Positions 16,022 to 22,276 of a stretch of 33,876 nucleotides of DNA are shown here, piece after piece; within the stretch, counting starts at the first letter, position 1; every line of letters starts with the position of its first letter. Source of the stretch: Clostridia bacterium (GTDB lineage Bacteria > Bacillota > Clostridia > Oscillospirales > Acutalibacteraceae); contig JAFSAC010000034.1 of assembly GCA_017442265.1 (NCBI GenBank), positions 1 through 33,876 of the forward strand, read 5' to 3'. A model generated the notes under the pieces. The model saw only the letters and a list, made by a program, of their open reading frames with translations, had not been told where the DNA came from and did no database searches. The position numbers were made by a program, and so were the translations under genes.

Positions 16022-16952
16022 ACTGAAAAATTGGCAGGCGCTGTTGCTTGTTGCGGTGCTTCTGCTCAGTGCGCTGATCTCCTGGAACGAAACACTCGAA
16101 AAACCGATATTCCCCACCTGGGATACCTTGTATGAACGTGCCGAATTGACCGGGGAGGACACCCCGCTTCCGGACAGCACCTTGCAAATTCAGGTGATCG
16201 ACGTCGGGAATGCTGACTCGATCTTATTGCGAAGCGGTGACAAGGCGATGCTCATTGATGCCGGAGAAGGCGGGGACGGGGATACCGTGCTTCAGCATTT
16301 AGAGGATGCCGGGGTGAAAGAACTGGAGCTTGTGATCGCCACCCACGCGGACAGCGATCATATCGGCGGGATGAAAACGGTGATTTCCGGCATCCCGGTG
16401 CGGCAGTATATTATGGCGTTTATGCCCGAGGGGCATACCCCCACCACCCGCACCTATTTGAAACTGTTGCAAACGCTTTATGAAAAGAATATCCCGGTCA
16501 CCGAAGCGACGGTCGGTCAGGAATTTACCCTCGGGGATGCGACGGTGACCATTCTCGGACCGGCCGGTTCGTTTGAGGATAACAATAACCACTCGGTGGT
16601 CTGCCGGGTGAGCTTCGGCCGCCGGCGGTTCCTCTTTACCGGGGATGCCGAAACCGAAGCGGAGCGGGCGCTGCTCAAAAGCGGTGTCGACCTGTCGGCC
16701 GACGTATTAAAACTCGGTCATCACGGCAGCAGTACCAGCAGTACCGATGCTTTTTTGGATGCGGTGAACCCGACATATGCGCTCATCACCTGCGGGGAAG
16801 GGAACAGCTACGGACATCCGCATAGAGAAACGCTGACCCGGTTGCGGGAGCGGGGCGTTGAAACCTATCGCGCCGATCTCAATGGGGATATTACCCTCAC
16901 CTGTGACGGTGATGCGATTGAAATTACCACCGAAAGGGGCGGGGACTCGTGA
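15996..16952 (+). CDS. ComEC/Rec2-like metallo-beta-lactamase hydrolase, membrane-anchored
   Basis: A 318-aa protein. An N-terminal signal-anchor (about residues 14-30, WQALLLVAVLLLSALIS) puts the rest outside the membrane. The metallo-beta-lactamase fold shows 'VIDVGNADSILL' (67-78), the metal motif HADSDH (117-122), 'LFTGDAETEAER', and the late 'LGHHGSSTSST' block. This set is typical of the stand-alone ComEC C-terminal-like hydrolases, which may degrade extracellular nucleic acid or phospho-substrates. The start is ATG 15996 after GGAGGAACC, inside the end of the ygiQ-type gene. The next gene, DUF3006, is its usual partner. The substrate is unknown. Confidence 0.86.
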   Translation: MAKRKRTVKLKNWQALLLVAVLLLSALISWNETLEKPIFPTWDTLYERAELTGEDTPLPDSTLQIQVIDVGNADSILLRSGDKAMLIDAGEGGDGDTVLQHLEDAGVKELELVIATHADSDHIGGMKTVISGIPVRQYIMAFMPEGHTPTTRTYLKLLQTLYEKNIPVTEATVGQEFTLGDATVTILGPAGSFEDNNNHSVVCRVSFGRRRFLFTGDAETEAERALLKSGVDLSADVLKLGHHGSSTSSTDAFLDAVNPTYALITCGEGNSYGHPHRETLTRLRERGVETYRADLNGDITLTCDGDAIEITTERGGDS

Positions 16953-17176
16953 GCACGCTGATTATCGATCGGCTTGAGGGGGATCTTGCCGTGCTCGAGC
17001 GGGAGGACGGCAGTACCTATGCGGTGTCGAGGGACAGTTTACCGACCGGAGCGGCGGCCGGGGACGTTTTGCGGGAGCAGGACGGACGGCTGGTGCCCGA
17101 TCCGGATGAAACCGCTTGTCGGCGGGATATGGCGTTTTCCTTGGAACAGAAATTAAAACAAAAGTTTTCACGATAA
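16949..17176 (+). CDS. DUF3006 family small protein
   Basis: A 75-aa protein starting at GTG 16949, which overlaps the previous stop as GTGA. The pattern 'LIIDRLEGDLAVLEREDG ... VSRDSLPTGAAAGDVLRE' is the DUF3006 family signature: a short beta-barrel-like domain usually encoded next to ComEC-like hydrolases, as here. Function is unknown. The tight overlap suggests the two proteins work together or need matched amounts. There are no membrane or catalytic motifs. It ends 14 bp before the phosphofructokinase start. Confidence 0.85.
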   Translation: MSTLIIDRLEGDLAVLEREDGSTYAVSRDSLPTGAAAGDVLREQDGRLVPDPDETACRRDMAFSLEQKLKQKFSR

Positions 17177-17190
17177 GGAGATTTTCAACT

Positions 17191-18405
17191 ATGGCTATGA
17201 ACATTGCGGTGGCTCAGTCGGGCGGTCCGACCTGTGCGATCAATGCGTCGCTGGTCGGGGTGATCCGGGAGGCGCTGGCAAATGAAGAGATCGGCACCGT
17301 TTTCGGTTCGCCCAACGGTATTGAAGGGTTTATCAAAGACCGTTTGGTGAATTTAAACGAGCGTATGCCGGATGAGGAAACGCTGGAATTGGTGAGGCGT
17401 ACCCCGTCGGCGGTGCTTGGCTCCTGCCGGTATAAGCTGCCGGATCATACGGAGAACGACCATATGTACCGCCAGGTGGCGGAATGCCTTAAAAAGCGCC
17501 AAATCGGTGCACTGTTTTATATCGGCGGTAACGATTCTATGGATACGGTGATGAAGCTGGATCGGTATTTTAAGGAAACCGGTCTGCCGATCCGTATGAT
17601 CGGCATCCCGAAAACCATTGATAACGATCTTTGTCATACCGATCACACCCCCGGCTTCGGCTCGGCGGCGAAATACGTCACCACCACCCTGCAGGAGATC
17701 GCCCGGGACAGTATGGCATACAGCGTGCGCTCGGTCACCATTGTGGAAATTATGGGCCGCAACGCCGGCTGGCTGACCGCATCCTCGTCGCTGTTGCACG
17801 CTAATGGCGAGGAGGCACCGCATCTCACTTATTTACCGGAAACCCCCTTCTTAGTGGAGAAGTTTTTAGATGACATCCGTCGGGTACAGGAAACCCACCG
17901 TTCGGTTATTGTGGCGGTATCGGAGGGGATCGAAATCCCCGAAGAGGCGGTCGGCACCAACTACCGCTCGGGCGCTAAAGACATTTTCGGTCATCGGTAT
18001 CTCTCCGGGGTGGGCAAGTGCCTTGAAAGGATCGTCTCTCGCGAGATCGGCTGTAAGGTGCGCTCGATCGAACTGAACGTGATGCAGCGGTGCGCTTCTC
18101 ATATCGCCTCGCTGACCGATTTGGAGGAAGCGGAAGGTATCGGCGCGGCGGCGGTAAAAGCCGCGCTGAACGGCGAAACCGGCAAGATGATGACCTTTGT
18201 CCGTCAGGATGATCCTTACAAGATCACCTTCGGCGCGGTGGATGCCGGGGAGGTAGCCAACCACGAAAAGAAATTCCCGATTGAATGGATTAACCCGGAA
18301 CGAAACGGGGTGCTCCCGGCGGCGATCGACTATTTTATGCCGCTCATTAGCGGCGAATGCTACCCGATCATGAAAAACGGTCTCCCGACCCATTTCAAGC
18401 TGTAA
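17191..18405 (+). CDS. pfp: 6-phosphofructokinase, diphosphate-dependent type
   Basis: A 404-aa PFK-family enzyme that phosphorylates fructose 6-phosphate. The phosphate-donor loop GGNDS (112-116) has Asp where ATP enzymes have Gly, and PKTIDND (140-146) keeps the Lys typical of diphosphate users. Both point to PPi as donor, which makes the step reversible. Other family blocks are AQSGGPTCAINASL (8-21) and 'IVEIMGRNAGWLT'. Start ATG 17191 follows AAGGAG. ATP specificity cannot be excluded by motif alone but is unlikely. It ends at a two-way terminator shared with the DtxR-type gene. Confidence 0.88.
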   Translation: MAMNIAVAQSGGPTCAINASLVGVIREALANEEIGTVFGSPNGIEGFIKDRLVNLNERMPDEETLELVRRTPSAVLGSCRYKLPDHTENDHMYRQVAECLKKRQIGALFYIGGNDSMDTVMKLDRYFKETGLPIRMIGIPKTIDNDLCHTDHTPGFGSAAKYVTTTLQEIARDSMAYSVRSVTIVEIMGRNAGWLTASSSLLHANGEEAPHLTYLPETPFLVEKFLDDIRRVQETHRSVIVAVSEGIEIPEEAVGTNYRSGAKDIFGHRYLSGVGKCLERIVSREIGCKVRSIELNVMQRCASHIASLTDLEEAEGIGAAAVKAALNGETGKMMTFVRQDDPYKITFGAVDAGEVANHEKKFPIEWINPERNGVLPAAIDYFMPLISGECYPIMKNGLPTHFKL

Positions 18406-18424
18406 ATCGGTATCACAAAAAAAG

Positions 18425-18452
18425 ACCCGGGCAAATTTTGCCCGGGTTTTCT
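18425..18452. terminator. Bidirectional terminator between pfp and the DtxR-type gene
   Basis: ACCCGGGC / GCCCGGGT stem with an AT-rich loop, extendable to 11 bp (18425-18435 / 18437-18447). It has A-rich sequence before and TTTTC after, and lies between convergent genes. Confidence 0.88.
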
Positions 18453-18811
18453 TATTTTACAATATTTTTCAGCGCCTCAAAGGTTTTCTCGCTGATGACG
18501 TGCTCGATCCGGCAGGCATCCTCCGCGGCGGTTTTCTCGTCCACCCCGATAGAGGTCAGAATTTTGGTCAGCAACGTGTGCCGCTCAAAAATATTCTGAG
18601 CCATGGCTTTACCGGCATCGGTGAGGGTGATATACCCGTCCTTGTCTACGATGATATACCCCTGCTGTTTGAGCAGCGACACCCCGCGGGAGATGCTGGG
18701 TTTGGAATAGTTCATATATTCGGCGACGTCGATCGACCGCACCGCCCCTTTTTCACGGCAGAGGACGAAAATGGATTCCAGATACATCTCGCCCGATTCT
18801 TTTAACGGCAT
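18452..18811 (-). CDS. DtxR-family iron-dependent repressor, short form
   Basis: A 119-aa regulator with an N-terminal winged helix (about 1-62, YLESIFVLCREKGAVRSIDVAE, then SKPSISRGVSLLKQQGYI) and the metal/dimer domain. It lacks the C-terminal SH3-like domain, as MntR does. The metal ligands are telling: Met9 sits where MntR has Asp8, and Cys100-x-x-Glu103-His104 matches DtxR's Cys102/Glu105/His106. This suggests iron rather than manganese sensing. It is divergent from feoA-feoB, in front of and inside which lie two matching palindromes. The likely role is Fe2+-dependent repression of ferrous iron uptake. The start ATG 18811 follows a GAGGAG site. Confidence 0.9.
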   Translation of the reverse strand: MPLKESGEMYLESIFVLCREKGAVRSIDVAEYMNYSKPSISRGVSLLKQQGYIIVDKDGYITLTDAGKAMAQNIFERHTLLTKILTSIGVDEKTAAEDACRIEHVISEKTFEALKNIVK

Positions 18812-18849
18812 AAGGAATGCTCCTCACGATTATATATTGTATTATAAGT

Positions 18850-18878
18850 ATCATACCACGATCCGTCCCAAAAATCAA
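18850..18878 (-). promoter_or_regulatory. Promoter of the DtxR-type gene
   Basis: On the minus strand TTGATT (18878-18873), a 17-bp spacer and TATGAT (18855-18850). Confidence 0.6.
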
Positions 18879-18913
18879 CATTTGCCGAAAGTGAATTTTT
18901 TTAGAAAAAGAGG

Positions 18914-18942
18914 TTGACAAATCGGGGAGATGACAGTATAAT
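18914..18942 (+). promoter_or_regulatory. Promoter of the feo operon
   Basis: A perfect consensus: TTGACA (18914-18919), 17-bp spacer, TATAAT (18937-18942). Such a strong promoter fits a gene set kept off by a repressor. Confidence 0.88.
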
Positions 18943-18949
18943 ATTGGAG

Positions 18950-18965
18950 GTTAGCAACGGCTAAC
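18950..18965. promoter_or_regulatory. DtxR-type operator, feoA upstream
   Basis: The palindrome GTTAGC-AACG-GCTAAC begins 8 bp after the feo -10 box, over the expected transcript start. The half-sites resemble known DtxR/IdeR half-sites (GGTTAG/CTAACC), with wider spacing. The same motif recurs at 19248-19265. Confidence 0.8.
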
Positions 18966-18987
18966 TGACATCAACATAAGGCAAACG

Positions 18988-19212
18988 GTGATACATATGA
19001 CCTTAAAGGACGCGGTGGCGGGAAAAGAATATATCGTCCTGGATATTCAGACCGACGACGAAGAGCTGAACGCTTTTTTGTTCTCGCTGGGCTGTTACAG
19101 TGGGGAAGCGATCACGGTGGTCTCCCACCTGCGTAGCAGTTGTGTGGTGTCTATTAAGGACGGACGGTACAACATCGATCATCAATTGGCTGAGGCCATT
19201 TTGGTAGAATAA
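18988..19212 (+). CDS. feoA: FeoA, ferrous iron transport accessory protein
   Basis: A 74-aa SH3-fold FeoA. It shows the usual 'MTLKDAVAGKEYIVLDIQ' start, 'LFSLGCYSGEAITVVS' middle (family pattern: LxxLGxxxGxxI) and a strand with a conserved ending (GRYNIDHQLAEAILV). FeoA binds FeoB and supports Fe2+ uptake. GTG 18988 is favoured by the TAAGG 6 nt upstream; ATG 18997 is the alternative. The upstream operator and strong promoter put it under iron control. An 89-bp gap with a second operator separates it from feoB. Confidence 0.9.
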   Translation: MIHMTLKDAVAGKEYIVLDIQTDDEELNAFLFSLGCYSGEAITVVSHLRSSCVVSIKDGRYNIDHQLAEAILVE

Positions 19213-19247
19213 AAACCGATACTCGGCCGATTGTTTTTTTGAGCGGC

Positions 19248-19265
19248 GGTTAGCAACTGCTAACC
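19248..19265. promoter_or_regulatory. Second DtxR-type operator, between feoA and feoB
   Basis: GGTTAGC-AACT-GCTAACC, a perfect palindrome with 7-bp arms. It is stronger than the feoA-upstream copy and 37 bp before the feoB start. I see no good promoter around it. Confidence 0.8.
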
Positions 19266-19301
19266 GAAAGCTGGGTAGGACATTTTGAGGAGGAAAGAAG
19301 A

Positions 19302-21368
19302 ATGAGAATTGCCTTAGCTGGCAACCCGAACTCGGGAAAAACCACCATGTACAATGCCTTGACCGGCCGGAACGAAAAGGTCGGCAACTGGGCGGGGGTG
19401 ACGGTGGACAAAAAGGAGCATCCCATTAAGCGGGCGTATTATACCGGGGAGGAACGGCTGATCGCCGTGGACCTGCCGGGAGCGTATTCGATGTCCCCCT
19501 TCACCAGTGAGGAGAGCATTACCAGCGCCTATGTGAAGCAGGAAAACCCCGACGTGATCATCAACATCGTGGATGCGACCAATTTAAGCCGTTCTCTTTT
19601 CTTCACCACCCAGCTTTTGGAACTCGGCATCCCGGTGGTGGTAGCGCTCAATAAGAGCGATATCAACAAGAAAAAGCAGACCAAGATCGATACCGATCGT
19701 TTGTCCAAAAAGCTCGGATGCGCCGTGGTTCAAACGGTGTCTACCGAAGCGGAAGGACTGAAGGCGGTGGTAGAGGCCGCCGTTTCGAATGCCAACCTCG
19801 TTCAGCAGGCACCCTACCGTCAGGGGGACGTTGACCTTACCGATAAAAAAGCGGTGGAGGCGGCCGACCGGATGCGGTTTTCGTTTGTGAACGGCATCGT
19901 CAAAGAGGTGGAGACCCGCCGGGTGCTCACCAAAGACCGCAACGTTGGCGACAAGATCGATATGGTGCTGACCAACAAATGGCTCGGTATTCCGATCTTT
20001 GCTGTCGTTATGTTTCTCGTGTTCCAGATCTCCCAGGTGTGGGTCGGTCCGTGGATCGCAGACGGGTATGAGTTTGAAAACGGTACCGTCATCCCCGGCT
20101 TGGTCCCGTTGCTGGAAATTTTCCAGGGCTTTATCGGCGGCCTGCTTGAAAACGCGAACCCCCTGCTTTCGGCGCTGTTGGTTGACGGTGTCATCGGCGG
20201 TGTGATTGCGGTTGTCGGCTTTTTGCCGCTGGTTATGGTGATGTACTTCCTCATTGCGATTTTAGAGGATTGCGGTTATATGTCCCGGGTGGCGGTGGTG
20301 CTGGACCCCATTTTCAAAAAGGTGGGGCTGTCCGGCAAGTCGGTTATCCCCTTTGTTATCACGGTGGGCTGTGCGGTTCCCGGTGTTATGGCGAGCCGTA
20401 CCATTCGCAACGAGCGGGAACGCCGGGCGACCGCCATGCTCGCCCCCTTTATGCCGTGCGGGGCGAAAATCCCGGTGATTTCCCTGTTTGCCGGTGCGTT
20501 CTTTGATAATGCCGGTTGGGTGAGCACCGTGATGTACCTCTCCGGCATCGTGCTGATCTTTCTCGGTGCTCTGCTGGTGAATAAGATCACCGGGCATAAA
20601 TTTAAAAAATCCTTCTTCATTATCGAACTGCCCGAGTATAAAGCGCCGTCGCTGTGGGGTGCTTTTAAGTCGATGTGCAGTCGCGGTTGGTCCTACATTG
20701 TGAAAGCGGCGACTATTATTCTGCTGTGCAACACGGCGGTGCAGATCATGCAGACCTTTAATTGGCGCTTCCAGGTGGCGGAGTCGGCGGACAGCTCGAT
20801 CCTCGCTTCCATTGCCGGACCGTTTGCTTACCTGCTTATCCCGATCGTGGGGGTACTGTCCTGGCAGCTCGCCGCGGCGGCGGTGACCGGTTTTATCGCA
20901 AAGGAAAACGTGGTCGGCACGCTGGCGGTCTGCTTTGTCGGGCTGGAAAACCTGATTGATATCGAGGAACTGGCGATGCTGGAAGGCGCCGGCGGTGAGG
21001 TCGCCGGGGTTATGGCGATCACCAGGGTGGCGGCGCTTGCCTACCTGATGTTTAATCTCTACACCCCGCCCTGCTTTGCGGCGATCGGTGCGATGAATGC
21101 GGAGATGAAGAGCGCAAAATGGCTGTGGGGCGGCATCGGTCTGCAGTTGGCTGTCGGCTACACGGTGTCGTATCTTGTCTACACGATCGGCACTTTGGCG
21201 ACCGCTCCGGCTACCCTGAAGGTCGTTCCCGCTGTGAGCGGCTTGATGGCGGTGCTCGTTATGGTAGCGGTGGTTCTCGCTTTGATCCATAACACCAACA
21301 AAAAGATGAAAGCAGAGGCGGCTCTGTCCGGCAATATCGCGAAAAAAGAGCCGGCCTTGGTGAAATGA
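19302..21368 (+). CDS. feoB: FeoB, ferrous iron transporter
   Basis: A 688-aa membrane protein. The N-terminal GTPase carries G1 GNPNSGKT (7-14), G3 DLPGAYS, and G4 NKSD. A helical GDI-like region (about 170-215) and then about eight membrane spans follow, in Gate motifs such as 'VIPFVITVGCAVPGVMASR' and 'MLAPFMPCGAKIPVISLFAG', whose Cys residues belong to the conserved iron path. It imports Fe2+ under anoxic conditions. Start ATG 19302 follows GAGGAGG. A Cys-rich peptide gene follows after 1 bp, as is usual in clostridia. The sequence looks complete. Confidence 0.96.
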   Translation: MRIALAGNPNSGKTTMYNALTGRNEKVGNWAGVTVDKKEHPIKRAYYTGEERLIAVDLPGAYSMSPFTSEESITSAYVKQENPDVIINIVDATNLSRSLFFTTQLLELGIPVVVALNKSDINKKKQTKIDTDRLSKKLGCAVVQTVSTEAEGLKAVVEAAVSNANLVQQAPYRQGDVDLTDKKAVEAADRMRFSFVNGIVKEVETRRVLTKDRNVGDKIDMVLTNKWLGIPIFAVVMFLVFQISQVWVGPWIADGYEFENGTVIPGLVPLLEIFQGFIGGLLENANPLLSALLVDGVIGGVIAVVGFLPLVMVMYFLIAILEDCGYMSRVAVVLDPIFKKVGLSGKSVIPFVITVGCAVPGVMASRTIRNERERRATAMLAPFMPCGAKIPVISLFAGAFFDNAGWVSTVMYLSGIVLIFLGALLVNKITGHKFKKSFFIIELPEYKAPSLWGAFKSMCSRGWSYIVKAATIILLCNTAVQIMQTFNWRFQVAESADSSILASIAGPFAYLLIPIVGVLSWQLAAAAVTGFIAKENVVGTLAVCFVGLENLIDIEELAMLEGAGGEVAGVMAITRVAALAYLMFNLYTPPCFAAIGAMNAEMKSAKWLWGGIGLQLAVGYTVSYLVYTIGTLATAPATLKVVPAVSGLMAVLVMVAVVLALIHNTNKKMKAEAALSGNIAKKEPALVK

Positions 21369-21369
21369 T

Positions 21370-21534
21370 ATGGAAGATCTGATTGTGGTAGGCGTTCTGC
21401 TGTTGATCATCGGTGGGGTTGTCTTTTACCTGTACCGTGCTAAAAAACGGGGTGAGACCTGTATCGGTTGTCCGTATGCTAAGCAATGCGGCGGAAAATG
21501 TAACGGAAACACCCCGCCCTCAAAAGAACAATAA
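21370..21534 (+). CDS. FeoB-associated Cys-rich membrane protein
   Basis: A 54-aa protein starting one base after the feoB stop. One N-terminal membrane span (residues about 4-22, LIVVGVLLLIIGGVVFYLY) is followed by a basic stop (RAKKRG) and a cytoplasmic tail with four cysteines (CIGCPYAKQCGGKC). This is the recognised FeoB-associated Cys-rich family, often annotated as an attachment or small virulence-related protein. It may pass or sense iron at the inner face of FeoB. Translation is probably coupled to feoB, as no separate ribosome site is clear. A strong hairpin follows. Confidence 0.87.
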   Translation: MEDLIVVGVLLLIIGGVVFYLYRAKKRGETCIGCPYAKQCGGKCNGNTPPSKEQ

Positions 21535-21550
21535 GCATTCCCCTCGCTAA

Positions 21551-21594
21551 AAACCACCCCACCCCGTACCGAGAAGTACGGGGTGGGGTGGTTT
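21551..21594. terminator. Long hairpin terminator after feo operon
   Basis: A perfect 19-bp stem (21551-21569 / 21576-21594) with loop CGAGAA. The T-run after it is short (GTTTC), but the A-run before makes it a good terminator on the opposite strand as well. Confidence 0.8.
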
Positions 21595-21602
21595 CTGCTA
21601 AT

Positions 21603-21624
21603 AGACGGTGGGATTCTGAACCCT
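21603..21624 (-). other. Fragment resembling the 3' end of tRNA-Ser
   Basis: AGACGGTGGGATTC at 21603-21616 is identical to 21927-21940 inside tRNA-Ser. GAACCC then follows after a single extra T. It copies the T-arm and part of the acceptor stem in the same orientation, 324 bp away on the 3' side of the gene. It looks like a remnant tRNA or an old attachment-site copy. Confidence 0.55.
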
Positions 21625-21780
21625 GGTTTTGCGCCAAATGGGAGCTTGTCGGGGTGATTGCTCGCAAAACCTTAGCATTCCTGACGGAATGCGGGGTTCA
21701 TCATTCGTGGCTACAACAAAAAATCTATATGTTTGAACCACCACATATTCTTTATATTTCGTCGGTGAAGCCGACACCGA
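21625..21780. other. Gene-free intergenic stretch with inverted repeats
   Basis: No supported gene. It holds the 9-bp inverted repeat GGTTTTGCG / CGCAAAACC (21625-21633 / 21663-21671) and the hairpin GCATTCC-TGAC-GGAATGC (21675-21692). The rest shows no recognisable feature. Confidence 0.5.
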
Positions 21781-21781
21781 A

Positions 21782-21875
21782 ATTATTCATTATTCATCAG
21801 CGTAAGCGATTTCATTATTCATTACGAAAATCCTTTTAATGAATGATGAATATAGAATAATGAAGAATGAATAAT
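21782..21875. repeat. Imperfect inverted repeat, ATTATTCATT type
   Basis: The left end ATTATTCATT (21782-21791) is the exact complement of the right end AATGAATAAT (21866-21875). The inner parts (TCATTATTCATTA / TAATGAATGATGAA) pair imperfectly. Length about 94 bp, much more AT-rich than its surroundings and without coding capacity. It resembles a small MITE-like intergenic repeat; only one copy is in the window. Confidence 0.5.
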
Positions 21876-21883
21876 ACAAAACA

Positions 21884-21915
21884 AAAATCCCATCGACAAA
21901 AGTCGACAGGATTTT
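21884..21915 (-). terminator. Terminator of tRNA-Ser
   Basis: AAAATCC and GTCGA arms pair around a TTTT loop with a small bulge (21884-21890 with 21909-21915). On the minus strand it follows the tRNA 3' end and continues into TGTTTTG. Confidence 0.75.
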
Positions 21916-21920
21916 CGTTT

Positions 21921-22011
21921 TGGCGGAGACGGTGGGATTCGAACCCACGGTACCGGTGAAGGTACAACTGATTTCGAGTCAGTCCCGTTATGACCACTTC
22001 GATACGTCTCC
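21921..22011 (-). tRNA. tRNA-Ser (CGA)
   Basis: A 91-nt class II tRNA on the minus strand. The acceptor stem GGAGACG pairs with CGTCTCC, and the CCA end is encoded (21923-21921). The anticodon loop is CTCGAAA between ACTGA and TCAGT, so the anticodon is CGA, reading UCG. The long variable arm and the T-loop GTTCGAATC are those of a serine tRNA. It has its own promoter and terminator and sits alone between feo and glgP. Confidence 0.95.
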
Positions 22012-22042
22012 GTATAGCCGCTCGCTGTTTGCGAGCAGTCCT

Positions 22043-22071
22043 ATTCTATCAAAACCGCCGGGTTTTGTCAA
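22043..22071 (-). promoter_or_regulatory. Promoter of tRNA-Ser
   Basis: On the minus strand TTGACA (22071-22066), 17-bp spacer, TAGAAT (22048-22043). Confidence 0.82.
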
Positions 22072-22214
22072 TAGCCGCGCGGCGATTTTGCGATTTCCAC
22101 TGATTTCACCCTTGATTGTGGAAAAACCGGTATATTTTATGAAAATTGACCAATAATAGCAAATAAAACGCAAAATTTGCTCAAAAAATTAGACGAAATT
22201 ATCAAAAAAAGCCG

Positions 22215-22243
22215 TTGCAATATCTATTAATATACAGTATAAT
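22215..22243 (+). promoter_or_regulatory. Promoter of glgP
   Basis: TTGCAA (22215-22220), 17-bp spacer, TATAAT (22238-22243), 33 bp before the glgP start codon. Confidence 0.78.
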
Positions 22244-22276
22244 ACAGGTGAACCTATATTTTTGGAGGGATACCGA

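Noticed and set aside
20262..21410. A 382-codon minus-strand frame opposite feoB
   Set aside because: His/Arg/Gln-rich translation typical of the reverse of a membrane protein; feoB is unambiguous on the other strand.
21588..22156. Open frames across 21588-22156 in the tRNA-Ser region
   Set aside because: They overlap the tRNA, its terminator and repeats, and their translations show no protein-like pattern.
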